A DNA stretch of 52,799 bases, from positions 1-52,799 of IMG/VR virus record IMGVR_UViG_3300020451_001196; one strand, written 5' to 3'. This document shows, piece after piece, positions 42,755 to 49,684 of this stretch; position 1 is the first letter of the stretch; every line of letters starts with the position of its first letter. Position numbers and translations under genes: made by a program. The notes under the pieces are model-generated. The model was given only the letters and a program-made list of their open reading frames with translations, did not search any database and was not told where the DNA came from. The DNA comes from a virus.

Positions 42755-42799
42755 GTCGATGTAGAGTATATGACACGAAAGATTAGAGGAACAATCGAC
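42755..42799 (+). promoter_or_regulatory. Possible leader hairpin before glmS
   Basis: GTCGAT (42755-42760) can pair with ATCGAC (42794-42799), ending four bases before the glmS ATG and looping out an AGAGGA ribosome-binding-like site. The stem is short (6 bp) with a 33-base loop. A translation switch is possible but unproven. Confidence 0.3.
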
Positions 42800-42803
42800 A
42801 GAT

Positions 42804-44621
42804 ATGTGTGGAATAGTAGGTTATTTAGGAAAAGACAACGCTGTACCTTTTTTAATAGAAGGTTTAAAAAGATTAGAATATAGAGGGTATGATAGCGCAG
42901 GTATATCCTTTATAAAGAAAAAAGACGGTCAGATAAAAACATTCAAGCAAAGTGGTAGTATAGAAGATTTGGATGTTTCTAAGAAATATACCGGAAATAT
43001 AGGAATAGGTCATACTAGGTGGGCAACGCATGGTAAAGCCTGTAAAAGAAATGCTCATCCTCATGTAACATATAATAACTCCCTAGCTTTGGTTCATAAT
43101 GGAATCATAGAAAACTATAAAGAAATAAAGGATAGTTTGGGAGACAAATATACAATTAATTCAGATACGGATTCTGAAATATTGCTATATCTAATATATG
43201 ATGTGCTTCAAGGTGTGGGGGACTTATTTAATACTGTAAAGATAGCTACAGAAAAAGTAGTAGGGGCATATGCTTTTATACTATTAGATCAACAAAATCC
43301 TGATACATTAGTGTGTGCCAAGAAAGGAAGTAGCTTGTGTATAGGGGTGCAAGACAATAACTATTATATAGCCAGCGATGTAAGTGCATTTAATAAAGAT
43401 ACTCATAATATTATCTCTCTAGAAGATGGTTATATAACCAAGATACAAAAAGACAAGATAGAACACTATGATAGTAATGTTAAGGATGTTACACAATGCA
43501 ATCTAGAAAAAGTATATAATCACGCATATGAAATTACTAAAGAAAATTATTCTAGTTTTATGTTAAAGGAAGTACATGAGCAGCCGAAGGCTATTAGTGA
43601 ATGTTTGTTAGGCAGAATAGATGGCTATAAGATTAAACTGGGCGGTTTTGATAATAAGAAAATGTTTATTAGAGCTAGAAGGATTACACTTTTAGGTTGT
43701 GGTTCTAGTTGGCATGCTGGTTTATTGGGTAAGTATTATATAGAAGAGTTAGCAGGAGTAGGAATAAATGTAGAATATGCAAGTGAGTTTAGATATCGAG
43801 ATCCTGTTATTGAAAACGGAGATATTGTAATAGGTATATCTCAGTCAGGAGAAACAGCAGATACTATTGCTGCTCTGAGACTAGCGAAAGAAAAAGGTGC
43901 TATTACGATAGGGATTTGTAATACTATCAATTCTGAAATAAGTAAGATGACAGAGTGTGGAATTTATACGCGATGCGGTATAGAAGTAGGGGTTGCTAGT
44001 ACCAAAGCTTTTACAAATCAATGTTTATCATTATTGTTATTAGCTCTAATGATAGATCAAACTACGAATCATACAGATTTACGTAAAAGAAAAAAGGTTA
44101 TAGATAGTATAAAAGATTTACCCATACTAATGACAGAAGCTATTAAAGATTGTGCAGAATTAAGGGAGTTGGCTGAAAGGTTTTATAATAAAAAGAATTG
44201 TTTGTTTTTAGGTAGGGGTTATAACTTTCCAATAGCTCTAGAGGGTGCTTTGAAGTTAAAGGAGATATCTTATATACATGCTGAAGGATATCCGGCAGCA
44301 GAAATGAAACATGGGCCTATAGCTTTAGTTGATAATAAGATGCCTGTAGTAGTAATAGCGAACCATAGTAAAGAATATAATAAAATTTTAAATAATAAGA
44401 TGGAGATAGAATCTAGGGGTGGTCAGATTATAGCTATATTGAATCACGACAATGATGACAATATAGGAAAGTATAATATAAAGGTTCCGTCATGCGATGA
44501 CATAATTACTCCATTCATGTCTTTAGTTCCATTACAGCTATTCGCTTTGCATTGTGCGGAAGGTCGAGGATGTAATGTTGACAAACCAAGAAATTTAGCA
44601 AAGAGTGTTACTGTGGAATGA
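42804..44621 (+). CDS. glmS: Glutamine--fructose-6-phosphate aminotransferase (isomerizing)
   Basis: A 605-residue full-length enzyme. It converts fructose-6-phosphate and glutamine into glucosamine-6-phosphate. N-terminal glutaminase: MCGIVGYLG with nucleophile Cys2, TRWATHG near 71-77, HNGIIENY and SDTDSEI. First SIS domain with LGCGSSWHAG near 297-306 and SQSGETADT near 347-355; second SIS domain with FLGRGYNFPIALEGALKLKE near 468. C-terminus PRNLAKSVTVE is the standard end. All key residues are present and length matches cellular enzymes. No glmS ribozyme is seen upstream. It overlaps the acetyltransferase gene by 4 bases. Confidence 0.97.
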   Translation: MCGIVGYLGKDNAVPFLIEGLKRLEYRGYDSAGISFIKKKDGQIKTFKQSGSIEDLDVSKKYTGNIGIGHTRWATHGKACKRNAHPHVTYNNSLALVHNGIIENYKEIKDSLGDKYTINSDTDSEILLYLIYDVLQGVGDLFNTVKIATEKVVGAYAFILLDQQNPDTLVCAKKGSSLCIGVQDNNYYIASDVSAFNKDTHNIISLEDGYITKIQKDKIEHYDSNVKDVTQCNLEKVYNHAYEITKENYSSFMLKEVHEQPKAISECLLGRIDGYKIKLGGFDNKKMFIRARRITLLGCGSSWHAGLLGKYYIEELAGVGINVEYASEFRYRDPVIENGDIVIGISQSGETADTIAALRLAKEKGAITIGICNTINSEISKMTECGIYTRCGIEVGVASTKAFTNQCLSLLLLALMIDQTTNHTDLRKRKKVIDSIKDLPILMTEAIKDCAELRELAERFYNKKNCLFLGRGYNFPIALEGALKLKEISYIHAEGYPAAEMKHGPIALVDNKMPVVVIANHSKEYNKILNNKMEIESRGGQIIAILNHDNDDNIGKYNIKVPSCDDIITPFMSLVPLQLFALHCAEGRGCNVDKPRNLAKSVTVE

Positions 44622-45040
44622 ATATAATTATACTTAACAAAGACACAGATGAAAATTATATAAAAGGATACATGGAATGTATTAGCGTTTTAAATAATTC
44701 AGATTGTGTTGTGCAGAATGTTGAGGCTGTAAGAGATGTTGTAGCGCGTAGAAGAAATATAATTACATATTTAGGAATACAAGAAGATCGTGTAGTAGCT
44801 ACAGCTACAATAGTATTGGAAATTAAATTAAGATATAATAAGATGTGCTGCCATATAGAAGATGTTGCTACAAGGTTAGAAGACAGAGGCAAAGGTTATG
44901 GAAAGCAAATGGTAGAACATTGTGTTAAAGGAGCAAAAGATAATAACTGCTACAAGGTAAAGCTTAACTGTGAAGAACACTTGATTCCTTTTTACAGCTC
45001 CTTGGGGTTCGAGCGTCATGGGGCGCATATGTATCAATAA
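44618..45040 (+). CDS. GNA1-like glucosamine-6-phosphate N-acetyltransferase
   Basis: A 140-residue GNAT. The layout follows eukaryotic GNA1: TATIVLEIKLRYNKMCCHIE with HIED at residues 79-82, acetyl-CoA loop RGKGYG at 90-95, NNCYKVKLNC near 109-118 and FYSSLGFERHGAHMYQ at the end. This would acetylate glucosamine-6-phosphate, the product of the gene just upstream. Start and stop overlap with glmS (ATGA) shows an operon. Bacteria normally acetylate glucosamine-1-phosphate through GlmU, so this order is the eukaryotic-type route. Substrate is inferred from motif and neighbour. Confidence 0.8.
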   Translation: MNIIILNKDTDENYIKGYMECISVLNNSDCVVQNVEAVRDVVARRRNIITYLGIQEDRVVATATIVLEIKLRYNKMCCHIEDVATRLEDRGKGYGKQMVEHCVKGAKDNNCYKVKLNCEEHLIPFYSSLGFERHGAHMYQ

Positions 45041-45152
45041 TAGATAATATATGGCTAATAAACTGGCCAATTATATATGGTGGCGCTTATTTTGTATATA
45101 CCACCCCGCGATTTTTCATACCGATACCCTGTTTATCTTGCGTTTATAAAAA

Positions 45153-45225
45153 CCCCCCTACCATAAGTGCTTGATAGGACAGTACTTACGTGTTTTCCAA
45201 CCCCACGGCTAGTTATTTTGGGGGG
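45153..45225 (+). repeat. TAAGT/ACTTA hairpin element a, inside a C6/G6 stem
   Basis: TAAGT (45164-45168) and ACTTA (45184-45188) form the family stem. They are enclosed by CCCCCC (45153-45158) and GGGGGG (45220-45225). It is the first copy of a recurrent element in this arm and lies 112 bases past the acetyltransferase stop. The gap 45041-45314 holds no ORF otherwise. Confidence 0.55.
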
Positions 45226-45314
45226 TATACAAGAAAAAATGTGTTTTGTTGTAAAGTTTTCGCCTGGACAAGCCGATAACATATATAGGTAACAATAACA
45301 CACGGAGAAATACA

Positions 45315-45470
45315 ATGTTGACAATCGCCACACTACTAAGTATGTTCGTAGGATACGAGGGATATGATAACGGCAAACTGTACATAGGTACATATACTAG
45401 CACGTGTGAATATGGGTGGGTTGTAACAGATAGCGAAATTTATCTCGATACAATCTACGAAAAAAAATAA
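45315..45470 (+). CDS. 51-residue protein, unknown
   Basis: A short ORF with ribosome binding site CACGGAG shared with other genes of this arm. The product starts MLTIATLLSMFVGYEGYDNG, with a hydrophobic N-terminus that could be a weak signal or membrane-contact segment, then TYTSTCEYGWVVTDSEIYLD. One Cys. The family is unknown. No strong promoter is found upstream. Confidence 0.6.
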   Translation: MLTIATLLSMFVGYEGYDNGKLYIGTYTSTCEYGWVVTDSEIYLDTIYEKK

Positions 45471-45490
45471 AAATTTTTTAAGATTACCCC

Positions 45491-45518
45491 TTGACTTTTC
45501 CGAATAAGTATATATACT
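45491..45518 (+). promoter_or_regulatory. Sigma70-like promoter
   Basis: TTGACT, 16-base spacer, TATACT, followed by a GAAATATAACAAGTA initiation region shared with other promoters here. It drives the Cys-rich protein at 45557. Confidence 0.75.
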
Positions 45519-45556
45519 TGAAATATAACAAGTAAACAAATTAGAAAGAATTAAAA

Positions 45557-45742
45557 ATGTTAAACACTTCAAAAAATTTCGAAATAACTTATTCCACCGA
45601 TTGCTGCGGATACCCTTGCCATTCAGATCAGGACATCTGCCCAGAATGTTTAGAACATTGTGAAGTAATCGAAGATCGTATCGACTACGATTGTTCCGAA
45701 GCTGTTCACGCTGCTCAGGGATTAGATTATTTTTGCAGTTGA
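45557..45742 (+). CDS. Cys-rich zinc-ribbon miniprotein 1
   Basis: A 61-residue protein with eight Cys (16, 17, 21, 28, 31, 35, 46, 60). The core STDCCGYPCHSDQDICPECL then EHCEVIED gives paired CxxC-type ligands for zinc. It shares TDCCG, DIC and EHCEVI with the 37-residue protein at 46265, so the two are paralogues. Ribosome binding site AGAAAGAA is weak. Possible role as a host-protein inhibitor or adaptor. Confidence 0.65.
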   Translation: MLNTSKNFEITYSTDCCGYPCHSDQDICPECLEHCEVIEDRIDYDCSEAVHAAQGLDYFCS

Positions 45743-45767
45743 TGTAGATAATAAAATTTGGTACACT
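45739..45767 (+). promoter_or_regulatory. Sigma70-like promoter overlapping a stop codon
   Basis: TTGATG, 17-base spacer, TACACT. The -35 overlaps the stop of the Cys-rich gene. It would drive the 52- and 27-residue genes. Confidence 0.5.
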
Positions 45768-45796
45768 TTTGATACACTTACCACGGAGAAATTGAG

Positions 45797-45955
45797 ATGC
45801 TAGATATAAATACTCAGCTGTTAATTGCCGCCCTAGAAAATGAAGGTGTGGTAGAACCTTGCGACGATATCAACGCCCATCCGCTTGATTGGTGCGAAGT
45901 AACCGGAGTAGATTTGTGTGATGAAATTTGGCCAGAAGCTATGGAGGTGTGCTGA
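45797..45955 (+). CDS. 52-residue acidic protein, unknown
   Basis: A short ORF with ribosome binding site CACGGAG. The product is acidic with four Cys (MLDINTQLLIAALENEG at the start, then DDINAHPLDWCEVTGVDLCD, ending AMEVC). Its stop overlaps the start of the 27-residue gene in TGATG. The family is unknown. Confidence 0.6.
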   Translation: MLDINTQLLIAALENEGVVEPCDDINAHPLDWCEVTGVDLCDEIWPEAMEVC

Positions 45956-46038
45956 TGCCGGAATGGTTATTAGGTATGATGTATGTAGTAATGTTTGCTT
46001 GCCTATTTGGTAATTTTGTTTTTAGGGAATACGACTGA
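45955..46038 (+). CDS. 27-residue membrane miniprotein
   Basis: A short ORF starting within the previous stop (TGATG) and preceded by GGAGG. The product MPEWLLGMMYVVMFACLFGN plus FVFREYD has one hydrophobic segment of about 17 residues, so likely a single-pass membrane peptide. Very small membrane peptides are common in phage host-takeover regions. No family recognised. Confidence 0.5.
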   Translation: MPEWLLGMMYVVMFACLFGNFVFREYD

Positions 46039-46039
46039 C

Positions 46040-46150
46040 GTAAACCCTTATCAGTAAAGGACTTAGGAGCAATCCGGGGCGCCGGGTTACCTATGTTACC
46101 TATCTTAACAATAGCAAATGCTATGCCAAAAGAAAAAAAATTTATGGCAT
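46040..46150 (+). repeat. TAAGT/ACTTA-type hairpin element b plus A-rich hairpin
   Basis: The element starts two bases after the stop of the 27-residue gene. The inner stem is CCTT/AAGG around ATCAGTA (46046-46060), with degenerate outer arms TAAAC and ACTTA (46041-46065). A CCGGGG/CGCCGGG stretch follows. Then ATGCCA (46123-46128) pairs with TGGCAT (46145-46150) across an A-rich loop. The region has no ORF and precedes a promoter. Confidence 0.55.
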
Positions 46151-46196
46151 GATATTTGCACACAGAAAAAAAATAAAAATATTTCTAAATTAGTGC

Positions 46197-46225
46197 TTGA
46201 CAAATTCCGATACTATATATATACT
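46197..46225 (+). promoter_or_regulatory. Sigma70-like promoter, near-consensus
   Basis: TTGACA, 17-base spacer, TATACT, then GATATAACAAGTAAAC. It serves the 37-residue Cys-rich gene. Confidence 0.8.
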
Positions 46226-46264
46226 TAGGATATAACAAGTAAACAATAATAGAAAGAAAAGAAA

Positions 46265-46378
46265 ATGTTAAACTTAATTATCACTTCAGATTGCTGTGGT
46301 TCCGATGTTGTTCTTGAAGATATTTGCACTGCTTGCGGTGAGCATTGCGAAGTTATCAAAGAGGAGGTTTCAGAATAA
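46265..46378 (+). CDS. Cys-rich zinc-ribbon miniprotein 2
   Basis: A 37-residue protein with five Cys (10, 11, 21, 24, 28). SDCCG, DICTACG and EHCEVIKEEV parallel the larger Cys-rich protein at 45557-45742, suggesting duplication and trimming. Likely binds one zinc ion. Ribosome binding site AGAAAGAA is weak. Function unknown. Confidence 0.6.
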   Translation: MLNLIITSDCCGSDVVLEDICTACGEHCEVIKEEVSE

Positions 46379-46385
46379 ATAACTC

Positions 46386-46412
46386 TTGACAAGCTAAAGT
46401 TCACAGTATAAA
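46386..46412 (+). promoter_or_regulatory. Sigma70-like promoter
   Basis: TTGACA, 15-base spacer, TATAAA. A CGATATAATTACCAGACG initiation region follows. It serves the PD-(D/E)XK gene cluster at 46466. Confidence 0.6.
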
Positions 46413-46465
46413 ATTACCGATATAATTACCAGACGATTTCACACACACTAAACAGGAATAAAACA

Positions 46466-47029
46466 ATGGCGACTAAAGTAAAAGCAGAAGTTTGTAACCG
46501 AGCAGTAGTACGATACAAAAATGACAAGATCAAAACACAAGCATACACAGACGAGGCATCAAGGCAAATTGTTGAAGCCGGAGATTCTAAAGCTATTGGA
46601 CGTATGGGCGAATACGTTGTGATGGAACAATTAGAGGATTTAGGATTCAAGGTAAAATTACTAAGCGGTGTTGATTCTTGTGACCTAAAGGTAAAAATAG
46701 GGCAAAGCTGGAAACGTGTAGAAGTAAAAACATCAACGGTTGGACTCAACACAACAGCAAGAGCAGACGGAACTAGAAGCAAGAAGTATGCTTTCAATGC
46801 AATAAAAACCGAATTATTTGATATGATTGTTTTTGTGTTCGTAGATTATGATAAAACAGTTATTAAGGTAGGAGGTGCAGAGGCTAAAAAGTTTGTAGAC
46901 TTATGGGGATCAAATGCCATCAACGGAAAAATTATTGTTTTCCCTGAAAACTATCGACACTGTAAAGAATTTGGTCGGGAAATTATGCTTGACATAAACA
47001 AGAAAAATGTTAGACTATCACTCAAATAA
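46466..47029 (+). CDS. PD-(D/E)XK-type nuclease-like protein
   Basis: A 187-residue protein. GRMGEY (Glu49), SCDLKV (Asp73) and VEVKTS (Glu86-x-Lys88) give the E...D...ExK layout of the PD-(D/E)XK nuclease fold. An alpha/beta core with YVVMEQLEDLGFKV precedes the Asp. The C-terminal half has FDMIVFVFVDYD and a KIIVFPENYR strand. Similar proteins act as resolvases or restriction-like nucleases. Ribosome binding site is CAGGAATAAAAC. It opens a tight operon of five genes. Activity is inferred from the motif only. Confidence 0.7.
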   Translation: MATKVKAEVCNRAVVRYKNDKIKTQAYTDEASRQIVEAGDSKAIGRMGEYVVMEQLEDLGFKVKLLSGVDSCDLKVKIGQSWKRVEVKTSTVGLNTTARADGTRSKKYAFNAIKTELFDMIVFVFVDYDKTVIKVGGAEAKKFVDLWGSNAINGKIIVFPENYRHCKEFGREIMLDINKKNVRLSLK

Positions 47030-47039
47030 GGAGAAAAAA

Positions 47040-47237
47040 ATGAGAAGTGGAACACCAATACGACACAAGTCAGGATTAAGAGAGTGGAGGGTATGGACAT
47101 CTAATGCCGAAACAGGAGACTCTCAGGCTCACGGAAAGGTAACAGCAAGAAGCGAATTAGAAGCCTTGCAATATGTTCCTAACAAGATTAAAATGTTGGG
47201 ATATGTAGAACTAGTCGAGATCATTATTGAGGAGTAG
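47040..47237 (+). CDS. 65-residue phage protein, unknown
   Basis: The start is the ATG after AAGGAG; the longer in-frame start lies inside the nuclease gene. The product begins MRSGTPIRHKSGLREWRVWT and continues as a basic, mixed alpha/beta chain ending ELVEIIIEE. No motif recognised. Eleven bases follow the nuclease stop, so it is in the same operon. Confidence 0.6.
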   Translation: MRSGTPIRHKSGLREWRVWTSNAETGDSQAHGKVTARSELEALQYVPNKIKMLGYVELVEIIIEE

Positions 47238-47241
47238 TAAA

Positions 47242-47592
47242 TTGAAAACTTGCAAAGTAAACCCACTGAAGCTAAATGAAACACGGTTCGAGGCAACTGC
47301 ACACGAAGGAGGTCGATATGTTAAGCGTTACTATTTCTCTAATGGTCTTGGCGCTAGTGTCGCATGTCATAGTGGTACTTATGGCGGTCACGCTGGATAC
47401 TTTGAGGTCGCTATTCTCAAATATGATCTCGGAACCGATCCAGAGATAACAAGTGAAATTATATATGACCAGCCAATTAATGAACATCTTGGTTGTGTTG
47501 ATGTTATTGGATGGCGTGACTTTTTCGAAGTAGCTGATATACTACAGCAGATCAGGAACTATAACACTGGGGAGTACGCTATCAATGACTGA
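47242..47592 (+). CDS. 116-residue phage protein, unknown
   Basis: No ATG fits; the best start is TTG at 47242, preceded by GAGGAG at 7 bases. An earlier TTG at 47227 lies before the binding site. The product has beta-rich stretches: RYYFSNGLGASVACHSG, TYGGHAGYFEVAILKYD and a C-terminal helix. The layout recalls conserved small phage proteins of unknown role. It overlaps the next gene by 8 bases. Confidence 0.6.
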   Translation: MKTCKVNPLKLNETRFEATAHEGGRYVKRYYFSNGLGASVACHSGTYGGHAGYFEVAILKYDLGTDPEITSEIIYDQPINEHLGCVDVIGWRDFFEVADILQQIRNYNTGEYAIND

Positions 47593-47878
47593 TACTGAAA
47601 CACTAATGAGAAAATATCCTATGCTATCGGCTGCTTGGGATGAATGCACACAAATATGGGAAGGGATTGAGCAGAATGGAAACCTTCATAAGTTCAATAG
47701 GAAAGCTATGCGGGAAATTGTAAAGAGTGAACAGGCTAAGGTTGACGATAGATATCTGAGCAGTAAGGACAATATGATAAATCCAGTAGGTAAGCCAGGG
47801 AGTGAGGAAAGAATAGTTGCATTGGCTGAAAGATATGCTACACTTACAGAAACAGAAACATCACCATTTGGAGAATGA
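47585..47878 (+). CDS. 97-residue helical protein, unknown
   Basis: A mostly helical protein starting MTDTETLMRKYPMLSAAWDE. It has charged helices (KAMREIVKSEQAKVDDRYLS) and a Thr-rich end (LTETETSPFGE). It overlaps the previous gene by 8 bases. No binding site is strong, so translational coupling is likely. No family recognised. Confidence 0.55.
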   Translation: MTDTETLMRKYPMLSAAWDECTQIWEGIEQNGNLHKFNRKAMREIVKSEQAKVDDRYLSSKDNMINPVGKPGSEERIVALAERYATLTETETSPFGE

Positions 47879-47880
47879 TC

Positions 47881-48171
47881 ATGGAATTCACACTAAGCAA
47901 AACCAAAATAAATAAGTATCCGACGTATGAACAAATAAGACTAAATATGAGACACTGGTCTCAAAAGATTGGGTGGTGTATATTTAGCAACACGCTGGAT
48001 AAAGAAACATATGACGACTTGCCTTTGAATGAATGGACACACACAGCATACAATGAAGACTACAGTAAAAAGTTTGTAAACATATCACACAAAGAAATGA
48101 CACAACTGCTATTTGACGAATATGAGGCATTGAAAAGCAAGGGCGATAGAAGGATACCGAAACGAACGTAA
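47881..48171 (+). CDS. 96-residue phage protein, unknown
   Basis: The start chosen is the second ATG (product MEFTLSKTKINKYPTYEQIR), which has GGAG at 8 bases; the first ATG at 47875 sits too close to it. The chain is aromatic and basic with IGWCIFSNTLDKETYDDL and a Lys/Arg-rich end RRIPKRT. The stop lies inside the first arm of hairpin element c. Last gene of the five-gene operon. Confidence 0.55.
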   Translation: MEFTLSKTKINKYPTYEQIRLNMRHWSQKIGWCIFSNTLDKETYDDLPLNEWTHTAYNEDYSKKFVNISHKEMTQLLFDEYEALKSKGDRRIPKRT

Positions 48172-48194
48172 AGCCTTACCAGTAAACGACTTAC
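48168..48194 (+). repeat. TAAGT/ACTTA-type hairpin element c over a stop codon
   Basis: GTAAAG and CTTAC form the outer arms and TTAC/GTAA the inner stem. The stop codon of the 96-residue gene is part of the first arm. A CCCGGCCCGCCGG stretch follows. It ends the operon and precedes a consensus promoter. Confidence 0.6.
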
Positions 48195-48235
48195 ACACGA
48201 CCCGGCCCGCCGGAAAATAATTTCAATTTTATCTA

Positions 48236-48264
48236 TTGACAACTAAAGTTATACCCTATATAAT
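48236..48264 (+). promoter_or_regulatory. Consensus sigma70 promoter
   Basis: TTGACA, 17-base spacer, TATAAT, followed by GTCGATATAACAAGTAG. A perfect consensus in an AT-rich phage, so expected to be strong and early. Confidence 0.88.
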
Positions 48265-48305
48265 GTCGATATAACAAGTAGCACATTAACCACGGAGAAA
48301 CGACA

Positions 48306-48494
48306 ATGAAAATCACATGCCAAGGATACGCTTACGATTGTTCTTATGATGTAAAAATCGGTGACAAGGTGTTGGTAAGTGTATCAAGTACATTTGCTGA
48401 CATATTTGGACGGACTAGAGAGGTAAAAGTTACATCTCTAACTAGTGACTATGACGGATATTGTGAACGAGTACTAAAGGTTTTGGAGGACTAA
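48306..48494 (+). CDS. 62-residue protein, unknown
   Basis: A short ORF with ribosome binding site CACGGAG. The product MKITCQGYAYDCSYDVKIGD followed by KVLVSVSSTF is beta-rich, with three Cys. It resembles small barrel-type phage proteins in length and strand pattern only. Its stop overlaps the start of the 30-residue gene. Confidence 0.55.
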   Translation: MKITCQGYAYDCSYDVKIGDKVLVSVSSTFADIFGRTREVKVTSLTSDYDGYCERVLKVLED

Positions 48495-48586
48495 TGATGA
48501 AAAAAGGATTTGACGCAGACGCATTCTGTGTTATACTGTTTTTGGTTGTTACGGTTTCGATGATCTTACTGGAGAGATGCTCATGA
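48494..48586 (+). CDS. 30-residue membrane miniprotein
   Basis: A short ORF overlapping the previous stop (TAATG) with GGAGG upstream. The product MMKKGFDADAFCVILFLVVT then VSMILLERCS has one hydrophobic segment of about 17 residues, so a single-pass membrane peptide is likely. It overlaps the DUF7249-type gene by 4 bases. Confidence 0.5.
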   Translation: MMKKGFDADAFCVILFLVVTVSMILLERCS

Positions 48587-48846
48587 GTTACAATGGATAT
48601 GAAAACTATGAAACGTGGAATGTTTGCTTGTGGATTGCTAACGATGAAGGGCTCTACAATCTCAGCATGTCTTGTGCTAATTATGATGAGTTTGTTGGTA
48701 CTATGCGGGAGTTGGATTCACTGGAAACTCCTGACCATGTAGCATGGAACGATAGCAACCTAGATATAGACGAGATCAACGCTGCCTGTTTTCCTGAAGA
48801 CGTAGAAGATGAGGAGGTAGAAGAAGACGACCTAAGTGCTTGCTAG
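48583..48846 (+). CDS. DUF7249-type protein
   Basis: An 87-residue protein. The start is Met followed by SYNGYENYETWNVCLWIAND, placed after GGAGAG; an upstream in-frame start is less likely. The YNGYxNYETWNVxLWIxNDEGLY pattern followed by YDEFV and TPDHVAW is typical of DUF7249 proteins, which are common in phages and mobile elements. The C-terminus is acidic (EDVEDEEVEEDDLSAC). The stop codon lies in the loop of hairpin element d. Function unknown. Confidence 0.75.
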   Translation: MSYNGYENYETWNVCLWIANDEGLYNLSMSCANYDEFVGTMRELDSLETPDHVAWNDSNLDIDEINAACFPEDVEDEEVEEDDLSAC

Positions 48847-48924
48847 TAAAGGACTTACGTTCAGGACGGGCGGCCGGGTTTCCTATCTTGTGTATCTTAT
48901 CTGTCCTAGCCGATGTAATCGGCT
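48831..48924 (+). repeat. TAAGT/ACTTA hairpin element d plus a second hairpin
   Basis: TAAGT (48833-48837) and ACTTA (48853-48857) form the stem and the DUF7249-type stop codon is in its loop. A GGGCGGCCGGG stretch follows, then AGCCGAT/ATCGGCT (48908-48924) forms a second hairpin. The 237-base gap to 49084 contains no ORF. Confidence 0.6.
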
Positions 48925-49013
48925 GAATCATAGCATGACAGCCAGCGAACGCCATGCCATTTGAACACAAAATTATGTCAAATTTTCTTGACACAAAATA
49001 TCTTTTTTTGCGG

Positions 49014-49041
49014 TTGCAATCTAAAGTTTATCTGGTACAAT
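49014..49041 (+). promoter_or_regulatory. Sigma70-like promoter
   Basis: TTGCAA, 16-base spacer, TACAAT, followed by CCGATATAGTAAGTAGG. It resembles the other arm promoters. It drives the genes from 49084. Confidence 0.7.
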
Positions 49042-49083
49042 TCCGATATAGTAAGTAGGAACAATTACTTTGGAGATTAAAAC

Positions 49084-49344
49084 ATGTCACCTTCAGAAAA
49101 CATTTACCGATCAGATCGAGACGTTGTTGATGGGCTTGTTGATGTTGAGCAGTTCGCTGAGGATTTTACCAACGATAGTATTGACACGCTACGCGATATG
49201 ATGGAAGATGATCAGTACGATATCTACGATTACGATGATGATGGACAGCCTGATATGGATCAGGAATATTCCGACCTATACGCATATGGGCCAGAATGGG
49301 ATTGCTACCACGATTGTCTTGAATATCCAGAAGATTGGGGTTAA
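49084..49344 (+). CDS. 86-residue acidic protein, unknown
   Basis: A short acidic protein (MSPSENIYRSDRDVVDGLVD at the start; later DDDGQPDMDQEYSDLYAYG, ending YPEDWG). Ribosome binding site is weak. Asp/Glu make up about a third of residues, which suits DNA mimicry or metal binding, but no motif proves it. The next gene begins four bases later. Confidence 0.5.
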   Translation: MSPSENIYRSDRDVVDGLVDVEQFAEDFTNDSIDTLRDMMEDDQYDIYDYDDDGQPDMDQEYSDLYAYGPEWDCYHDCLEYPEDWG

Positions 49345-49347
49345 ACT

Positions 49348-49533
49348 ATGGACATGCCATACTATTTTGACGAATTTGCGACCGAAGATATACAAATGTG
49401 GGTTAGGGAATGTGGAAAGGACATGCCGAAAGCAAAATTGAGAGGAGACTTGACAGAATTAGAGATATTAGAAAATGTGGTTCGATCAGGTTCTAAAGAA
49501 TTACTCCGACGATACAGGGAAGAAAATGAATGA
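49348..49533 (+). CDS. 61-residue protein, unknown
   Basis: A short ORF directly after the acidic gene. Product MDMPYYFDEFATEDIQMWVR then ECGKDMPKAKLRGDLTELEI, ending RRYREENE. Mainly helical and charged. It overlaps the next gene by 8 bases. No family recognised. Confidence 0.5.
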   Translation: MDMPYYFDEFATEDIQMWVRECGKDMPKAKLRGDLTELEILENVVRSGSKELLRRYREENE

Positions 49534-49684
49534 ATATGTAGAAAATAGTTTGTATGATGTACTTGACAAGTTATCTACTAAGTTGGTACAATTATATTAT
49601 CTCAATAGTTGGGAATTAGACGATAAGGACGGCATGAGGGTTTCAGGAAATATACTTTACATGAGGAACTTGAAAAATGAATAA
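49526..49684 (+). CDS. 52-residue protein, unknown
   Basis: The start is the ATG after AGGGAAGAAA; a longer in-frame start lies inside the previous gene. Product MNEYVENSLYDVLDKLSTKL then VQLYYLNSWELDDKDGMRVS. Helical N-terminus. It overlaps the next gene by 8 bases. No family recognised. Confidence 0.5.
   Translation: MNEYVENSLYDVLDKLSTKLVQLYYLNSWELDDKDGMRVSGNILYMRNLKNE

Noticed and set aside
42736-42803. glmS ribozyme upstream of glmS.
   Set aside because: The 68-base gap is too short for it and shows no ribozyme core; only a weak hairpin is present.
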